A stretch of DNA of 17,923 nt from Pseudomonadota bacterium (GTDB lineage Bacteria; Pseudomonadota; Alphaproteobacteria; Sphingomonadales; Sphingomonadaceae): NCBI GenBank assembly GCA_023416515.1, contig JAEZHP010000150.1, positions 1-17,923 of the forward strand, written 5' to 3'. The position numbers and the translations under genes were made by a program. Numbering within the stretch: the first letter of the stretch is position 1; each line of letters starts with the position of its first letter. Under the pieces are notes generated by a model. That model was given only the letters and a program-made list of their open reading frames with translations, did not search any database and was not told the DNA's origin. Positions 5,855 to 12,975 of this stretch are shown here, one piece after another.

Positions 5855-7663
5855 TTATTCTTCACCCATCCGCAGTGCCGCAATAAACGCCTCCTGCGGG
5901 ATCGAGACGTTGCCATATTCCCGCATCCGCGCCTTGCCCTTCTTCTGCTTCTCGAGGAGCTTGCGCTTGCGGGTGGCGTCGCCGCCGTAGCATTTCGCGG
6001 TCACGTCCTTGCGCAGCGCCGAGATGGTCTCGCGGGCGATGACCTTGCCGCCGATCGCCGCCTGGATCGGGATCTTGAACATGTGGCGCGGGATGAGCTC
6101 CTTGAGGCGCTCGCACATGCCGCGGCCGCGCACCTCGGCGGTGCCGCGGTGGACGATCATCGAGAGCGCGTCGACCAGCTCCTCGTTGACCAGGATGCTC
6201 ATCTTGACGAGGTCGCCCTCGCGGTGGCCGATCTGGTGATAGTCGAAGCTGGCATAGCCGCGGCTGATCGACTTGAGGCGATCGTAGAAGTCGAACACCA
6301 CCTCGTTCAGCGGAAGCTCGTAGGTGACCTGGGCGCGGCCGCCGACATAGGTGAGGTTCTTCTGGATGCCGCGGCGGTCCTGGCACAGCTTGAGGATGGG
6401 CCCGAGATATTCGTCGGGCACGTAGATGGTGGCCTCGATCCACGGCTCCTCGATGAGGGCGATGCGGTTGGGATCGGGCATGTCGGCCGGGTTGTGGAGC
6501 TCGATCACGCGGCCCTCGGCCTCGCCGGCGGCCTTGGTGAGGTGGATCTTGTAGACCACGCTGGGCGCGGTGGTGATGAGATCGAGATCATATTCGCGGG
6601 TCAGCCGCTCCTGGATGATCTCGAGGTGGAGAAGGCCGAGGAAGCCGCAGCGGAAGCCGAAGCCGAGGGCGGCGGAGGTCTCCATCTCGAACGAGAAGCT
6701 GGCGTCGTTGAGGCGGAGGCGGGAGATGCTCTCGCGAAGCTTCTCGAAATCCGCGGCGTCGACGGGAAAGAGGCCGCAGAAGACGACCGGCTGGACTTCC
6801 TTGAAGCCCGGCAGGGGTTCGGCGGCGGGCTTCTTGGCATCGGTCAGGGTGTCGCCGACGCGGGCCTGGGCGACTTCCTTGATCTGCGCGGTGATGAAGC
6901 CGATCTCGCCGGGGCCGAGCTCGGGCAGATGCTCGATCTTGGGGCGGAAGCAGCCGACGCGGTCGACCAGGTGGGTGGTGCCGGCGGCCATGAACTTGAC
7001 CTGCTGGCCCTTGCGCAAGGTGCCGTCCATCACCCGGACAAGGATGACGACGCCGAGATAGGGGTCGTACCAGCTGTCGACGAGCATGGCTTTGAGGGGC
7101 GCGTCGCGGTCGCCCTTGGGCGGGGGGATGCGCTCGACGACCGCGTCGAGAACCTCCTCGATGCCGATGCCGCTCTTTGCCGACGCGAGGACCGCCTTGG
7201 ACGCGTCGAGGCCGATGATCTCCTCGATCTCGTTCCTGACCTTGTCGGGCTCGGCGGAGGGCAGGTCGATCTTGTTGATCACCGGCACGATTTCATGGTC
7301 GTGCTCGATCGACTGGTAGACGTTGGCGAGGGTCTGCGCCTCGACGCCCTGCGCCGCGTCGACCACCAGCAGCGCGCCCTCGCAGGCGGCGAGCGAGCGC
7401 GACACCTCATAGGCGAAGTCGACGTGGCCGGGCGTGTCCATCAGGTTGAGGACGTGACCCTTCCATTCGAGGCGGACGGTCTGCGCCTTGATGGTGATCC
7501 CGCGCTCCTGCTCGATCTCCATATTGTCGAGCACCTGGCCGTGGGTCATCTCGCGCGCGGAGAGGCCGCCGGTGACCTGGATGAGGCGGTCGGCGAGCGT
7601 CGACTTGCCATGGTCGATATGCGCGATGATGGAGAAGTTACGGATCTTGGAAAGGTCGGTCAT
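5855..7663 (-). CDS. lepA: Elongation factor 4 (LepA), translational GTPase
   Basis: 602 residues, the usual LepA length. It is a ribosome-associated GTPase that acts on paused or mistranslocated ribosomes and in 30S assembly. GTPase motifs are intact: P-loop AHIDHGKST (14-22), switch-I ERGITIK (53-59), DTPGHVDF (76-83) and NKID (130-133). They are followed by the EF-G-like domains and the LepA-specific C-terminus (YGGDATRKRKLLEKQKKGK ... NVSIPQEAFIAAL), which EF-G and TypA lack. ATG 7663 (MTDLSKIRNFSII) is chosen as it matches LepA N-termini; an upstream in-frame extension to 7720 is Pro/Arg-rich and not credible. Encoded alone here; in many bacteria it precedes lepB, which is not the case in this window. 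An ordinary housekeeping gene. Confidence 0.97.
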   Translation of the reverse strand: MTDLSKIRNFSIIAHIDHGKSTLADRLIQVTGGLSAREMTHGQVLDNMEIEQERGITIKAQTVRLEWKGHVLNLMDTPGHVDFAYEVSRSLAACEGALLVVDAAQGVEAQTLANVYQSIEHDHEIVPVINKIDLPSAEPDKVRNEIEEIIGLDASKAVLASAKSGIGIEEVLDAVVERIPPPKGDRDAPLKAMLVDSWYDPYLGVVILVRVMDGTLRKGQQVKFMAAGTTHLVDRVGCFRPKIEHLPELGPGEIGFITAQIKEVAQARVGDTLTDAKKPAAEPLPGFKEVQPVVFCGLFPVDAADFEKLRESISRLRLNDASFSFEMETSAALGFGFRCGFLGLLHLEIIQERLTREYDLDLITTAPSVVYKIHLTKAAGEAEGRVIELHNPADMPDPNRIALIEEPWIEATIYVPDEYLGPILKLCQDRRGIQKNLTYVGGRAQVTYELPLNEVVFDFYDRLKSISRGYASFDYHQIGHREGDLVKMSILVNEELVDALSMIVHRGTAEVRGRGMCERLKELIPRHMFKIPIQAAIGGKVIARETISALRKDVTAKCYGGDATRKRKLLEKQKKGKARMREYGNVSIPQEAFIAALRMGEE

Positions 7664-7763
7664 TTCACGATTTTCTGGAGAGGTTCGCGGCGCCCTAGCA
7701 GGAGGGCGCGGGGGAGGCAAAGCGGGGCGCGCGCCGGGCTTACGCCCGAGCGACCGGAACTGG

Positions 7764-7860
7764 CCGGAAGCGGACGGTCCGCTCGTGGGTGTCTCACGCG
7801 CAAAGCGGTCGCAGCCCTAGGCCGATCTCCGATGTCCGCTTTCGACCCATTGCGGACATT
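7764..7860. repeat. GTCCGC/GCGGAC intergenic repeat, copy 1
   Basis: Contains CCGGAAGCGGAC (7764-7775) and, inverted to it, GTCCGCTTTCGACCC (7834-7848). The latter forms a hairpin with ATTGCGGACAT (8-bp stem ATGTCCGC/GCGGACAT, 7832-7839 with 7852-7859). Related sequences occur at 8705-8787 and 11423-11528, so this is a dispersed element family. It lies between lepA and the divergent membrane-protein gene. Confidence 0.6.
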
Positions 7861-7926
7861 GGCTCGGAGCTTGCCATCGCGGGGGGCAGCATTAGGATGG
7901 CAGCCTAACGGGCGGGGGCCATCTTG

Positions 7927-8652
7927 ATGTCGGAAAGAGCCAGAAGGGCCACGCGCTCGAGGCTATTCCTGTGGGCAGGCGCTCTCGGTATCGCAGTTGC
8001 CGTCGTCGGCTTTGCCAAGACCTTCTTCTATCCGCTTCTGACCGGCACGTTCACTGCACATCCGCTGGTCTATGTGCACGGCGTCTTCCTGTTCGGCTGG
8101 GTGGCGTTCTTCTTCGTGCAGGCCCGATTCATCCACGTGAAGAAGCTGCGGCTTCACAAGAAGATGGGCTGGGTCGGCGGAGGCCTGGCAGTGGGCGTCG
8201 TGCTGTCGACAATGGCGATCGCGACTCTGGCGAGCCGGAGAACTGCAGCCACCGGCGCGCTCGCTCAGGCGAACGGCGAGCTCCTCGTCATTATGATCGA
8301 AATGGCGATGTTCTCGGCGTTGATCGCCTCAGCCTTGATCCTGAGGAAGCGGCCCGAGACGCACAAGCGCCTTATGCTGCTGGCGCTGATCGGCTCGTTG
8401 GGACCAGCCTGGTTCAGGTTTCGCCACTACTTTCCGGATGTCGGCAACCCGATCTTCTTCTACTCCGTGTTGCTCGCGGACTCGTTGATTCTCATTGCGG
8501 CTGGCTCGGACCTGATCCGCAACGCAAAGGTGCACTGGGTTTACCCCGTGGTCGGCGGTGGAATGGTGATTGTGCACCTGATCGAAGTGTTCGGGTTCGA
8601 GTGGCCGGCGTTCCAGGCCGTAGCCGACGCCCTTGCTGGACCGCTGGTCTGA
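7927..8652 (+). CDS. Seven-helix membrane protein of unknown function
   Basis: 241 residues with about seven hydrophobic helices (roughly 13-35, 47-66, 81-101, 118-139, 147-165, 178-196 and 204-224). ATG 7927 is chosen over the adjacent TTG 7924; a GGGGG run lies just upstream. Helix 2 carries HPLVYVHG and ends near a His/Lys-rich cytoplasmic-type loop (FIHVKKLRLHKKMGW); HKRL and RFRHYF occur further on. The spacing of His residues on helices resembles DUF2306-like or cytochrome-b-like small membrane proteins, but no haem pair can be asserted. The first residues (SERARRATRSR) are strongly positive, so the N-terminus is probably inside. Function unknown. It stands alone between intergenic repeats. 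Confidence 0.75.
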   Translation: MSERARRATRSRLFLWAGALGIAVAVVGFAKTFFYPLLTGTFTAHPLVYVHGVFLFGWVAFFFVQARFIHVKKLRLHKKMGWVGGGLAVGVVLSTMAIATLASRRTAATGALAQANGELLVIMIEMAMFSALIASALILRKRPETHKRLMLLALIGSLGPAWFRFRHYFPDVGNPIFFYSVLLADSLILIAAGSDLIRNAKVHWVYPVVGGGMVIVHLIEVFGFEWPAFQAVADALAGPLV

Positions 8653-8654
8653 CG

Positions 8655-8678
8655 GTGCCTGTGCCTGTGCCTGTGCCT
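8655..8678. repeat. Short tandem repeat (GTGCCT)x4
   Basis: Four exact copies of GTGCCT begin three bases after the stop codon of the membrane-protein gene. This is a possible slippage site; copy number may vary between strains. No function is indicated. Confidence 0.7.
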
Positions 8679-8704
8679 GCAACCCTGGGGGCTACAGCGC
8701 CGAC

Positions 8705-8787
8705 GTCCGCTTTCCACCCTCAGCAGCCGTTCGCCTGATCTGACGGCCGCGCGATTCGCATGTCGGCTTTTGGGTGGAAAAGCAGAC
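8705..8787. repeat. GTCCGC intergenic inverted repeat, copy 2
   Basis: GTCCGCTTTCCACCC (8705-8719) is mirrored by GGGTGGAAAAGCAGAC (8772-8787), a near-perfect inverted repeat with about 52 bases between arms. The left arm matches the right part of the element at 7834-7848. It lies between the convergent membrane-protein and regulator genes. Confidence 0.6.
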
Positions 8788-8832
8788 GCTCACGAGACTC
8801 GTGCTCACTACACTCAGGCGGCGTTCCTCCGA

Positions 8833-10278
8833 TCAAAGGTCTCGCCGCCAGTCGGGCGTCAGCGCCTCCGCTTCCCAGTAGGACCCCAAGCCGATGGAGT
8901 GACACAGTCCTTCAAAGCGGTTCGAGGCTCGTAAGGACTGTGTGACAGGAATGAACAACAGCTGCGTCACGCGCCGGTGCTGGTCAGTTATGGACGGGTC
9001 GCTTTGGGTTTTGTGGACCCCCACAGCAATGGGACCACTCCGGCACAGATAGCCTTCGGCCACTTCGAACGCCTCTTCAACCGCACCGAGGCCGCTCAGG
9101 TGGATAATGGCCGCGGCGCTCTGCGCGGGTCCTTGCGACGCCGCAGCAAGATTGGCGCCTATCGCAACGCGCCTGGCTTCTGAGTCGTCCGGATGAATGA
9201 GTGAGTCGACCGTCTGCCGAAGGAGCCTGAGAGCTGTCTCGGGCATGTTCGGCCGAACCGCGCCGTCCAGTAGCTGCTCCCTCGCGTGATGGGGCCGATC
9301 CGTGAAGGCGAGGCTCCAGAACCGTGCCATCCAGATCGCCGGGTGGCGCGGCCAAAGCTGCATCGCTCGGTCGCCCACTTGGTCCATTTCGCCCAGTCTC
9401 CCCAGCGTCCACAGATGATAAACCCGCTTGTAATGGAGAATTGCGGCCAGCGGCTCTTGCTCCAGCAATTTCTCGATCATCGGAACGGCCGCGCTTGGGC
9501 GTCCCGTCGCCATTTCAAGGATCGCCATGTCGTGGATCGCTGGAAAATTGGTTGGAGCATCCTCGAGGATCGCGAGCAGCTGCCGGCGTCGAGGCAGCCA
9601 GTCGCCGAACAGCGGCGCCAGTGAGACTAGAGCTGTCCTCGCCGTCGCCTCGCCTGGCTCTATTGCGAGGGCTTGTTCGGACGCGGCCTGACAATCCTCG
9701 ACGTCCCGAGCGCGATTGCACCCGTCGCCATGCTCTGCTGCGTGGCGCAGGACCAGCGCCAACATAGCCCAGGCATCGGCGCGATGCGGCGCCTGGGCCA
9801 CGGCGGTCCGCAGCCGTTCGATCGTCACCGTGTCGGGCTGCGGAAGGCCGAGGCGCCACGAACGCCATCCCTCGGCCATCGCCTGCTCGACGGACTCAGC
9901 GCGGTGTGCGGCGGCGGTTTCGATCGGACGAGGCTGAACGATGAGCGAGTAGCCCGCGCCAGCCACCGTCTCGATCTCCAACGCCTTGCCGACCGCCTTG
10001 CGCGCCGCTCGACGGATCCCCGCGATCGCGCGGTTGAGGCTGTCGTCGCCGACCACTGTGCTTCCCCAACAACGCTCGAGAAGTTGCTCGCGCGTGACCA
10101 GCGCACCTGGCCGCTCCGCCAAGCTCAACAGGACCTGCATCATCTGCGGCTCGAGCGTAGCGCGGCCGTCAGGCCCCGAAATGCTCCTCAGTGCCGGACT
10201 GATCACGACAGAGCCCACGACGATGTCATCACGCGCCGCGAGCTTTGCAGTCTGCGAACGATTTGGAGCGCCGTGCAT
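8833..10278 (-). CDS. Winged-helix (OmpR/CadC-type) regulator with TPR-like C-terminal region
   Basis: 481 residues. Residues about 20-115 form an OmpR/PhoB-type winged-helix DNA-binding domain: a beta start (VVGSVVISPALRSIS), LEPQMMQVLLSLAERPGALVTREQLLERCWG, the recognition-helix region DSLNRAIAGIRRAARKA, and the wing IETVAGAGYSL. No receiver domain precedes it and no membrane helix follows, so it is neither a classical response regulator nor membrane-bound CadC. Residues 135-480 are alpha-helical with TPR-like repeats (DAWAMLALVLRHAAE, QALAIEPGEATARTAL, KLLEQEPLAAILHYKRVYHLWTLGRLGEM, AMQLWPRHPAIWMARFW), presumably sensing a protein or ligand. ATG 10278 follows a strong GGAGGAG site. Divergent from the lipoprotein gene at 10387, which it may regulate (inference). 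Confidence 0.85.
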   Translation of the reverse strand: MHGAPNRSQTAKLAARDDIVVGSVVISPALRSISGPDGRATLEPQMMQVLLSLAERPGALVTREQLLERCWGSTVVGDDSLNRAIAGIRRAARKAVGKALEIETVAGAGYSLIVQPRPIETAAAHRAESVEQAMAEGWRSWRLGLPQPDTVTIERLRTAVAQAPHRADAWAMLALVLRHAAEHGDGCNRARDVEDCQAASEQALAIEPGEATARTALVSLAPLFGDWLPRRRQLLAILEDAPTNFPAIHDMAILEMATGRPSAAVPMIEKLLEQEPLAAILHYKRVYHLWTLGRLGEMDQVGDRAMQLWPRHPAIWMARFWSLAFTDRPHHAREQLLDGAVRPNMPETALRLLRQTVDSLIHPDDSEARRVAIGANLAAASQGPAQSAAAIIHLSGLGAVEEAFEVAEGYLCRSGPIAVGVHKTQSDPSITDQHRRVTQLLFIPVTQSLRASNRFEGLCHSIGLGSYWEAEALTPDWRRDL

Positions 10279-10386
10279 CAACTCTCCTCCCGCGGCGGCG
10301 TCGTCACTCGGTCAGAAGTCCATCATGGAACAGCGCAGCGCAAGGTGAAACAAAATCAGCGCCAATCCAGAACGGGAGCGGGCCTG
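10279..10386. promoter_or_regulatory. Divergent promoter region, regulator / lipoprotein
   Basis: 108 bases separate the two divergent start codons and must hold both promoters. It includes the GGAGGAG ribosome-binding site of the regulator and GGGAGCGGG ahead of the lipoprotein. The middle is AT-richer (GGTGAAACAAAATCAGC). No clear operator repeat was found by eye. Confidence 0.45.
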
Positions 10387-11388
10387 ATGCGCGTCGTGAA
10401 ATTCGCTGGTCGACTGATGACTGCAGTATCGTTGGTTGGCTTGGTGGGGGCCTGTGGCGGCGGCGGCGGAGCAGCCCCGCCAACAGATGGTACGGGGGTC
10501 ATAACGCCCACGCCGACGCCCACTGGAACGCCGACACCCACTCCACCGCCTCCGCCGCCCCCGGCTGGATCTCCCCTTCTGGTCGGTGCTGTGCCTGGGC
10601 AGACGCTTGGCGGCCTGCTCGCCTGTGCCAGGGACCCTGCCGTGGTCAATGCTCAGGGGCATGTAACAGGTCTTCCTGTCCTCACCGGTGCGAAGATCGA
10701 CAACACGCTGACGCTGCTCTTCAGAGGGACCGACAGCTATGCGGTGACCGACATCAATGGCTTCGGCGCGGCATCGGCTTTCGCCCCGGCGGACAAGCGT
10801 ACGTCCACCACTGTCGCGTTCGACCAATTTCTGAACGGCGGTAGCGAATTCTACATTGCCAGGACGAACGGGTTTTCGGGCACTCGCGTGTTCGTAACGC
10901 ATGGACTGCTCAACGAAGCTGGCGACCTGTGTTTCTTCGCCGCCGGTCTTCCTGCCGCGACGCGTCCGACGTCTGGCAGCGCCGACTATGGCCTGATTGT
11001 CGACGGGATCGCGCAGATAGGCGGACAAAGCCTGCGGTTGTTGCCAAGCCACGATGGCGGCTTCCTGACCGTGAATTTTCAGACTGGCGCGGCCTCCCTG
11101 CAGCTGAACCTGACCGGTCGCTCAAACGCATTCGAAGAGTTCGCGGGCCAGCCGGCCACGAGCATCACATCAGCAACCGCCTCCCTTCAACTTCAGCAAG
11201 GCGGGTTCGCTCAAACAGCGCTGACGGGCACGGGCGGCTATTCGGGGATGATCACTGGTGTGTTGGTTGGAGGAAGCCAGAACACCAGCGGTTTCGGCGG
11301 ATCTGGCGCAGTGTTGACGTTCGAGCTGCGCAATGCTGCCGGTGATGTCATATTCGGGGTCATAGCCGCAGAGCGTAACCTCATCTGA
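10387..11388 (+). CDS. Surface-type lipoprotein with Pro/Thr linker, possibly TbpB-like barrel
   Basis: 333 residues from ATG 10387. The signal peptide has a lipobox ending LVGA-Cys23, followed by a Gly run (24-28) and a Pro/Thr-rich linker (about 40-60) that would hold the folded part away from the membrane. The rest is Gly/Ser/Thr-rich and beta-type, with repeated short strands (GGSEFYIARTNGFSGTRVFV; GGFLTVNFQTGAASLQLNL). It ends in GGYSGMITGVLVGG ... SGFGGSGAVLTFELR ... VIFGVIAAERN. That ending resembles the small C-terminal beta-barrels of transferrin-binding-protein-B-like lipoproteins, where an A/V-x-x-F/G-A-E/A-R pattern recurs, but the match is weak and no metal ligand can be named. 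The lipoprotein call is solid; the binding role is a guess. Its likely regulator is divergent and upstream. Confidence 0.75.
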   Translation: MRVVKFAGRLMTAVSLVGLVGACGGGGGAAPPTDGTGVITPTPTPTGTPTPTPPPPPPPAGSPLLVGAVPGQTLGGLLACARDPAVVNAQGHVTGLPVLTGAKIDNTLTLLFRGTDSYAVTDINGFGAASAFAPADKRTSTTVAFDQFLNGGSEFYIARTNGFSGTRVFVTHGLLNEAGDLCFFAAGLPAATRPTSGSADYGLIVDGIAQIGGQSLRLLPSHDGGFLTVNFQTGAASLQLNLTGRSNAFEEFAGQPATSITSATASLQLQQGGFAQTALTGTGGYSGMITGVLVGGSQNTSGFGGSGAVLTFELRNAAGDVIFGVIAAERNLI

Positions 11389-11422
11389 CATGAGGAACTC
11401 AGCGCAGCCCCCCTTCGCGAAA

Positions 11423-11528
11423 GTCCGCACTGGGCCGGAAGCGGAGACGAGCTACGTGGCTGGACTAGCGTCTGCTTAACGCCACCCAGAGGAGGGCTGA
11501 ACGTCCGAGATGGGCGCATCGCGGACAC
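11423..11528. repeat. GTCCGC/GCGGAC intergenic repeat, copy 3 (degenerate)
   Basis: GTCCGCACTGGGCCGGAAGC (11423-11442) resembles AACTGGCCGGAAGCGGAC at 7758-7775. Then come GTCTGCTTAACGCCACCC (about 11470-11487) and ATGGGCGCATCGCGGACACT (11510-11529), which echo the GTCCGCTTTCGACCC and CCATTGCGGACATT segments of copy 1. The order of the pieces is the same, supporting a common, decayed element. It occupies most of the 232-base gap before rluE. Confidence 0.5.
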
Positions 11529-11575
11529 TGATACCCCCGTCGTCCTTCCGCCACGGGAGCGAAAATAGAACGAAC

Positions 11576-11589
11576 CCTATTTTGCAAGC
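11576..11589 (+). promoter_or_regulatory. Promoter-like motif upstream of rluE, second copy
   Basis: CCTATTTTGCAAGC, identical to 436-449, lies 31 bases before the rluE start codon. It is followed by a GC-rich stretch with partial dyad symmetry (GCGCCGCGGGCCGGCACGCGC). TATTTT is a plausible -10 element for a short leader. Confidence 0.35.
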
Positions 11590-11620
11590 GCCGCGGGCCG
11601 GCACGCGCTAGGGGCGGCGG

Positions 11621-12217
11621 ATGAAGGCGGCGCATAGGCGAAGGGACGAGCGGGCGGCTCCGGCGGGGCCGCGGCTGATCCTGTTCAACAAGCCTTATGG
11701 CGTTCTTCCGCAATTCACCGACGAGGGTGCGACGGTGCCAAGGCCGACGCTCGCGGATTATATCGACGTGCCCGGGGTCTATGCGGCGGGGAGGCTGGAC
11801 CGGGACAGCGAGGGGCTGTTGCTCCTGACCGGCGACGGGCGGCTTCAGGCGCAGATCGCGGACCCGAAGTTCAAGACCGCGAAGACCTATCTGGTGCAGG
11901 TCGAGGGCGAGCCCGATGAGGCTGCGCTCGAGGCGCTTCGGCGCGGGGTGAGGCTGAAGGACGGGATGACCCGGCCGGCCGAGGCGGAGCGGATCGCGGA
12001 GCCGGCGCTGTGGCCGCGCGACCCGCCGGTGCGGTTCCGAAAGAGCGTCGCCGATTGCTGGCTGAAGCTGACGATCAGCGAGGGGCGCAACCGGCAGGTG
12101 CGGCGGATGACCGCGGCGGTGGGATTTCCGACGCTTAGGCTGGTTCGGTGGAGCGTGGGAGAGTGGACCCTGGACGGGCTCGCGCCGGGGGAATGGCGGG
12201 CGGCGGACGGGGCGTAG
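11621..12217 (+). CDS. rluE: 23S rRNA pseudouridine synthase RluE
   Basis: 198 residues, RsuA/RluB-E/F family without the N-terminal S4 domain, as in RluE. The enzyme converts uridine 2457 (E. coli numbering) of 23S rRNA to pseudouridine in the peptidyl-transferase region. Strong matches to E. coli RluE are recognisable: ILFNKPYGVLPQFTDE (20-35), VYAAGRLDRDSEGLLLLT (53-70) with catalytic Asp60, YLVQVEGEP (90-98), LWPRDPPVRFRKS (130-142), WLKLTISEGRNRQVRRMTA (147-165) and GFPTLRLVRW (168-177). The ATG at 11621 is the natural start. Single gene, converging on the exported-protein cluster at 12306. Intact and ordinary. Confidence 0.95.
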   Translation: MKAAHRRRDERAAPAGPRLILFNKPYGVLPQFTDEGATVPRPTLADYIDVPGVYAAGRLDRDSEGLLLLTGDGRLQAQIADPKFKTAKTYLVQVEGEPDEAALEALRRGVRLKDGMTRPAEAERIAEPALWPRDPPVRFRKSVADCWLKLTISEGRNRQVRRMTAAVGFPTLRLVRWSVGEWTLDGLAPGEWRAADGA

Positions 12218-12221
12218 CGGC

Positions 12222-12246
12222 CGTCACGGGAGCAAGTCCCGTGACG
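12222..12246. terminator. Hairpin between convergent genes, possible bidirectional terminator
   Basis: CGTCACGGG (12222-12230) and CCCGTGACG (12238-12246) form a perfect 9-bp stem with a 7-base loop, starting five bases past the rluE stop. There is no T run on either side, so it may be a dispersed palindromic repeat rather than a classical Rho-independent terminator. A second small dyad (GCGGATT/AATCCGC, 12301-12321) overlaps the end of the leftward gene. Confidence 0.5.
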
Positions 12247-12305
12247 TCAGTCGGCACCAAAGCGCCGCTGGCCGGCCGGCGCGCTCTCTTCGCGCTGTTC
12301 GCGGA

Positions 12306-12956
12306 TTACTGCGCAATCCGCTCGCTACGCTCGGGCGCTTCGGCGGGCAAATTCGTCACGTTGTAGCGCCTGAGGCCGGCGTCGGTCAGCCAACAGATGC
12401 CGGGCGCGGGGGTGTCGAGTTGGAGTCGGAGGAGGCCGCGGCTGATTCCGGCGCGGATATAGTAATCGGCACGCTCCTCGGCCCAGCGGGCGGCGGCATT
12501 CTCGCGCTCGGCCTGGGTCTGGGCCGACGACGGATCGGACAAGGGGACGGCGGTGAAGCCGAGGCGGCCGCCCTCGTCGACCTCGCGGGCGACTCCGCCG
12601 AGAAAGGCCTCGGCGCAGGCGCCGACGCAGCGCGCTCCGGCCGGGATCCGGGTCAGTGAGCGGCGGGCGCGGATGGTGCGGCCGATGAGCAAAGCCTCGC
12701 GAATGTCGCCGCCGGGGGAATCGAACCAGATCTCGTCCGGATCGGCGGCGAGCAAGGGCGCTAGGCGCGCGGCGTCGCCGACGTCGATGGTGCCCGTCGC
12801 ATGGAGGATCCGAGCACCGCCGCGCTCGTCGAGGGTGAAGCGCATCGGCTGGCGGCTGGCGTCCGCGATGACCGGGATGGTGCCGGGGAGGCAGTCGCCG
12901 GGCTCGGCCGCGGCCGGCTGAGCGACCAGACCGAAGAGCAGGAGCAGAGGCCGCAT
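12306..12956 (-). CDS. Periplasmic ClpP-fold protein, predicted catalytically inactive paralogue
   Basis: 216 residues with a signal peptide (RPLLLLFGLVAQPAAAEPG). ATG 12956 is preceded by GGGGAG; the GTG at 12959 is less likely. The body has the ClpP/crotonase-fold pattern seen in predicted periplasmic COG3904-like proteins: EIWFDSPGGDIREALLIGR (75-93), ARCVGACAEAFLGGVAR (108-124), AGISRGLLRL (169-178) and a C-terminal ICWLTDAGLRRYNVTN (187-202). It is clearly related to its neighbour at 12976, with the same motifs in the same order. At the position where that protein has Ser122 this one has Gly112, and where it has His145 this one has Thr135, so the expected Ser-His pair is absent. It probably binds or scaffolds rather than cleaves. 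Last of a probable three-gene operon. Confidence 0.75.
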   Translation of the reverse strand: MRPLLLLFGLVAQPAAAEPGDCLPGTIPVIADASRQPMRFTLDERGGARILHATGTIDVGDAARLAPLLAADPDEIWFDSPGGDIREALLIGRTIRARRSLTRIPAGARCVGACAEAFLGGVAREVDEGGRLGFTAVPLSDPSSAQTQAERENAAARWAEERADYYIRAGISRGLLRLQLDTPAPGICWLTDAGLRRYNVTNLPAEAPERSERIAQ

Positions 12957-12975
12957 CACTCCCCTTCCCCCAAGA

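Noticed and set aside
6083..7927. 614-aa open frame on the plus strand antisense to lepA
   Set aside because: Its Asp/Glu/Gly/Ala-rich composition is what the complement of a GC-rich lepA gives in that frame; lepA is certain and the antisense frame has no recognisable domain.
9673..10386. 571-aa version of the lipoprotein starting at 9673
   Set aside because: The added part is antisense to the winged-helix/TPR regulator; the lipoprotein signal peptide starts at 10387.
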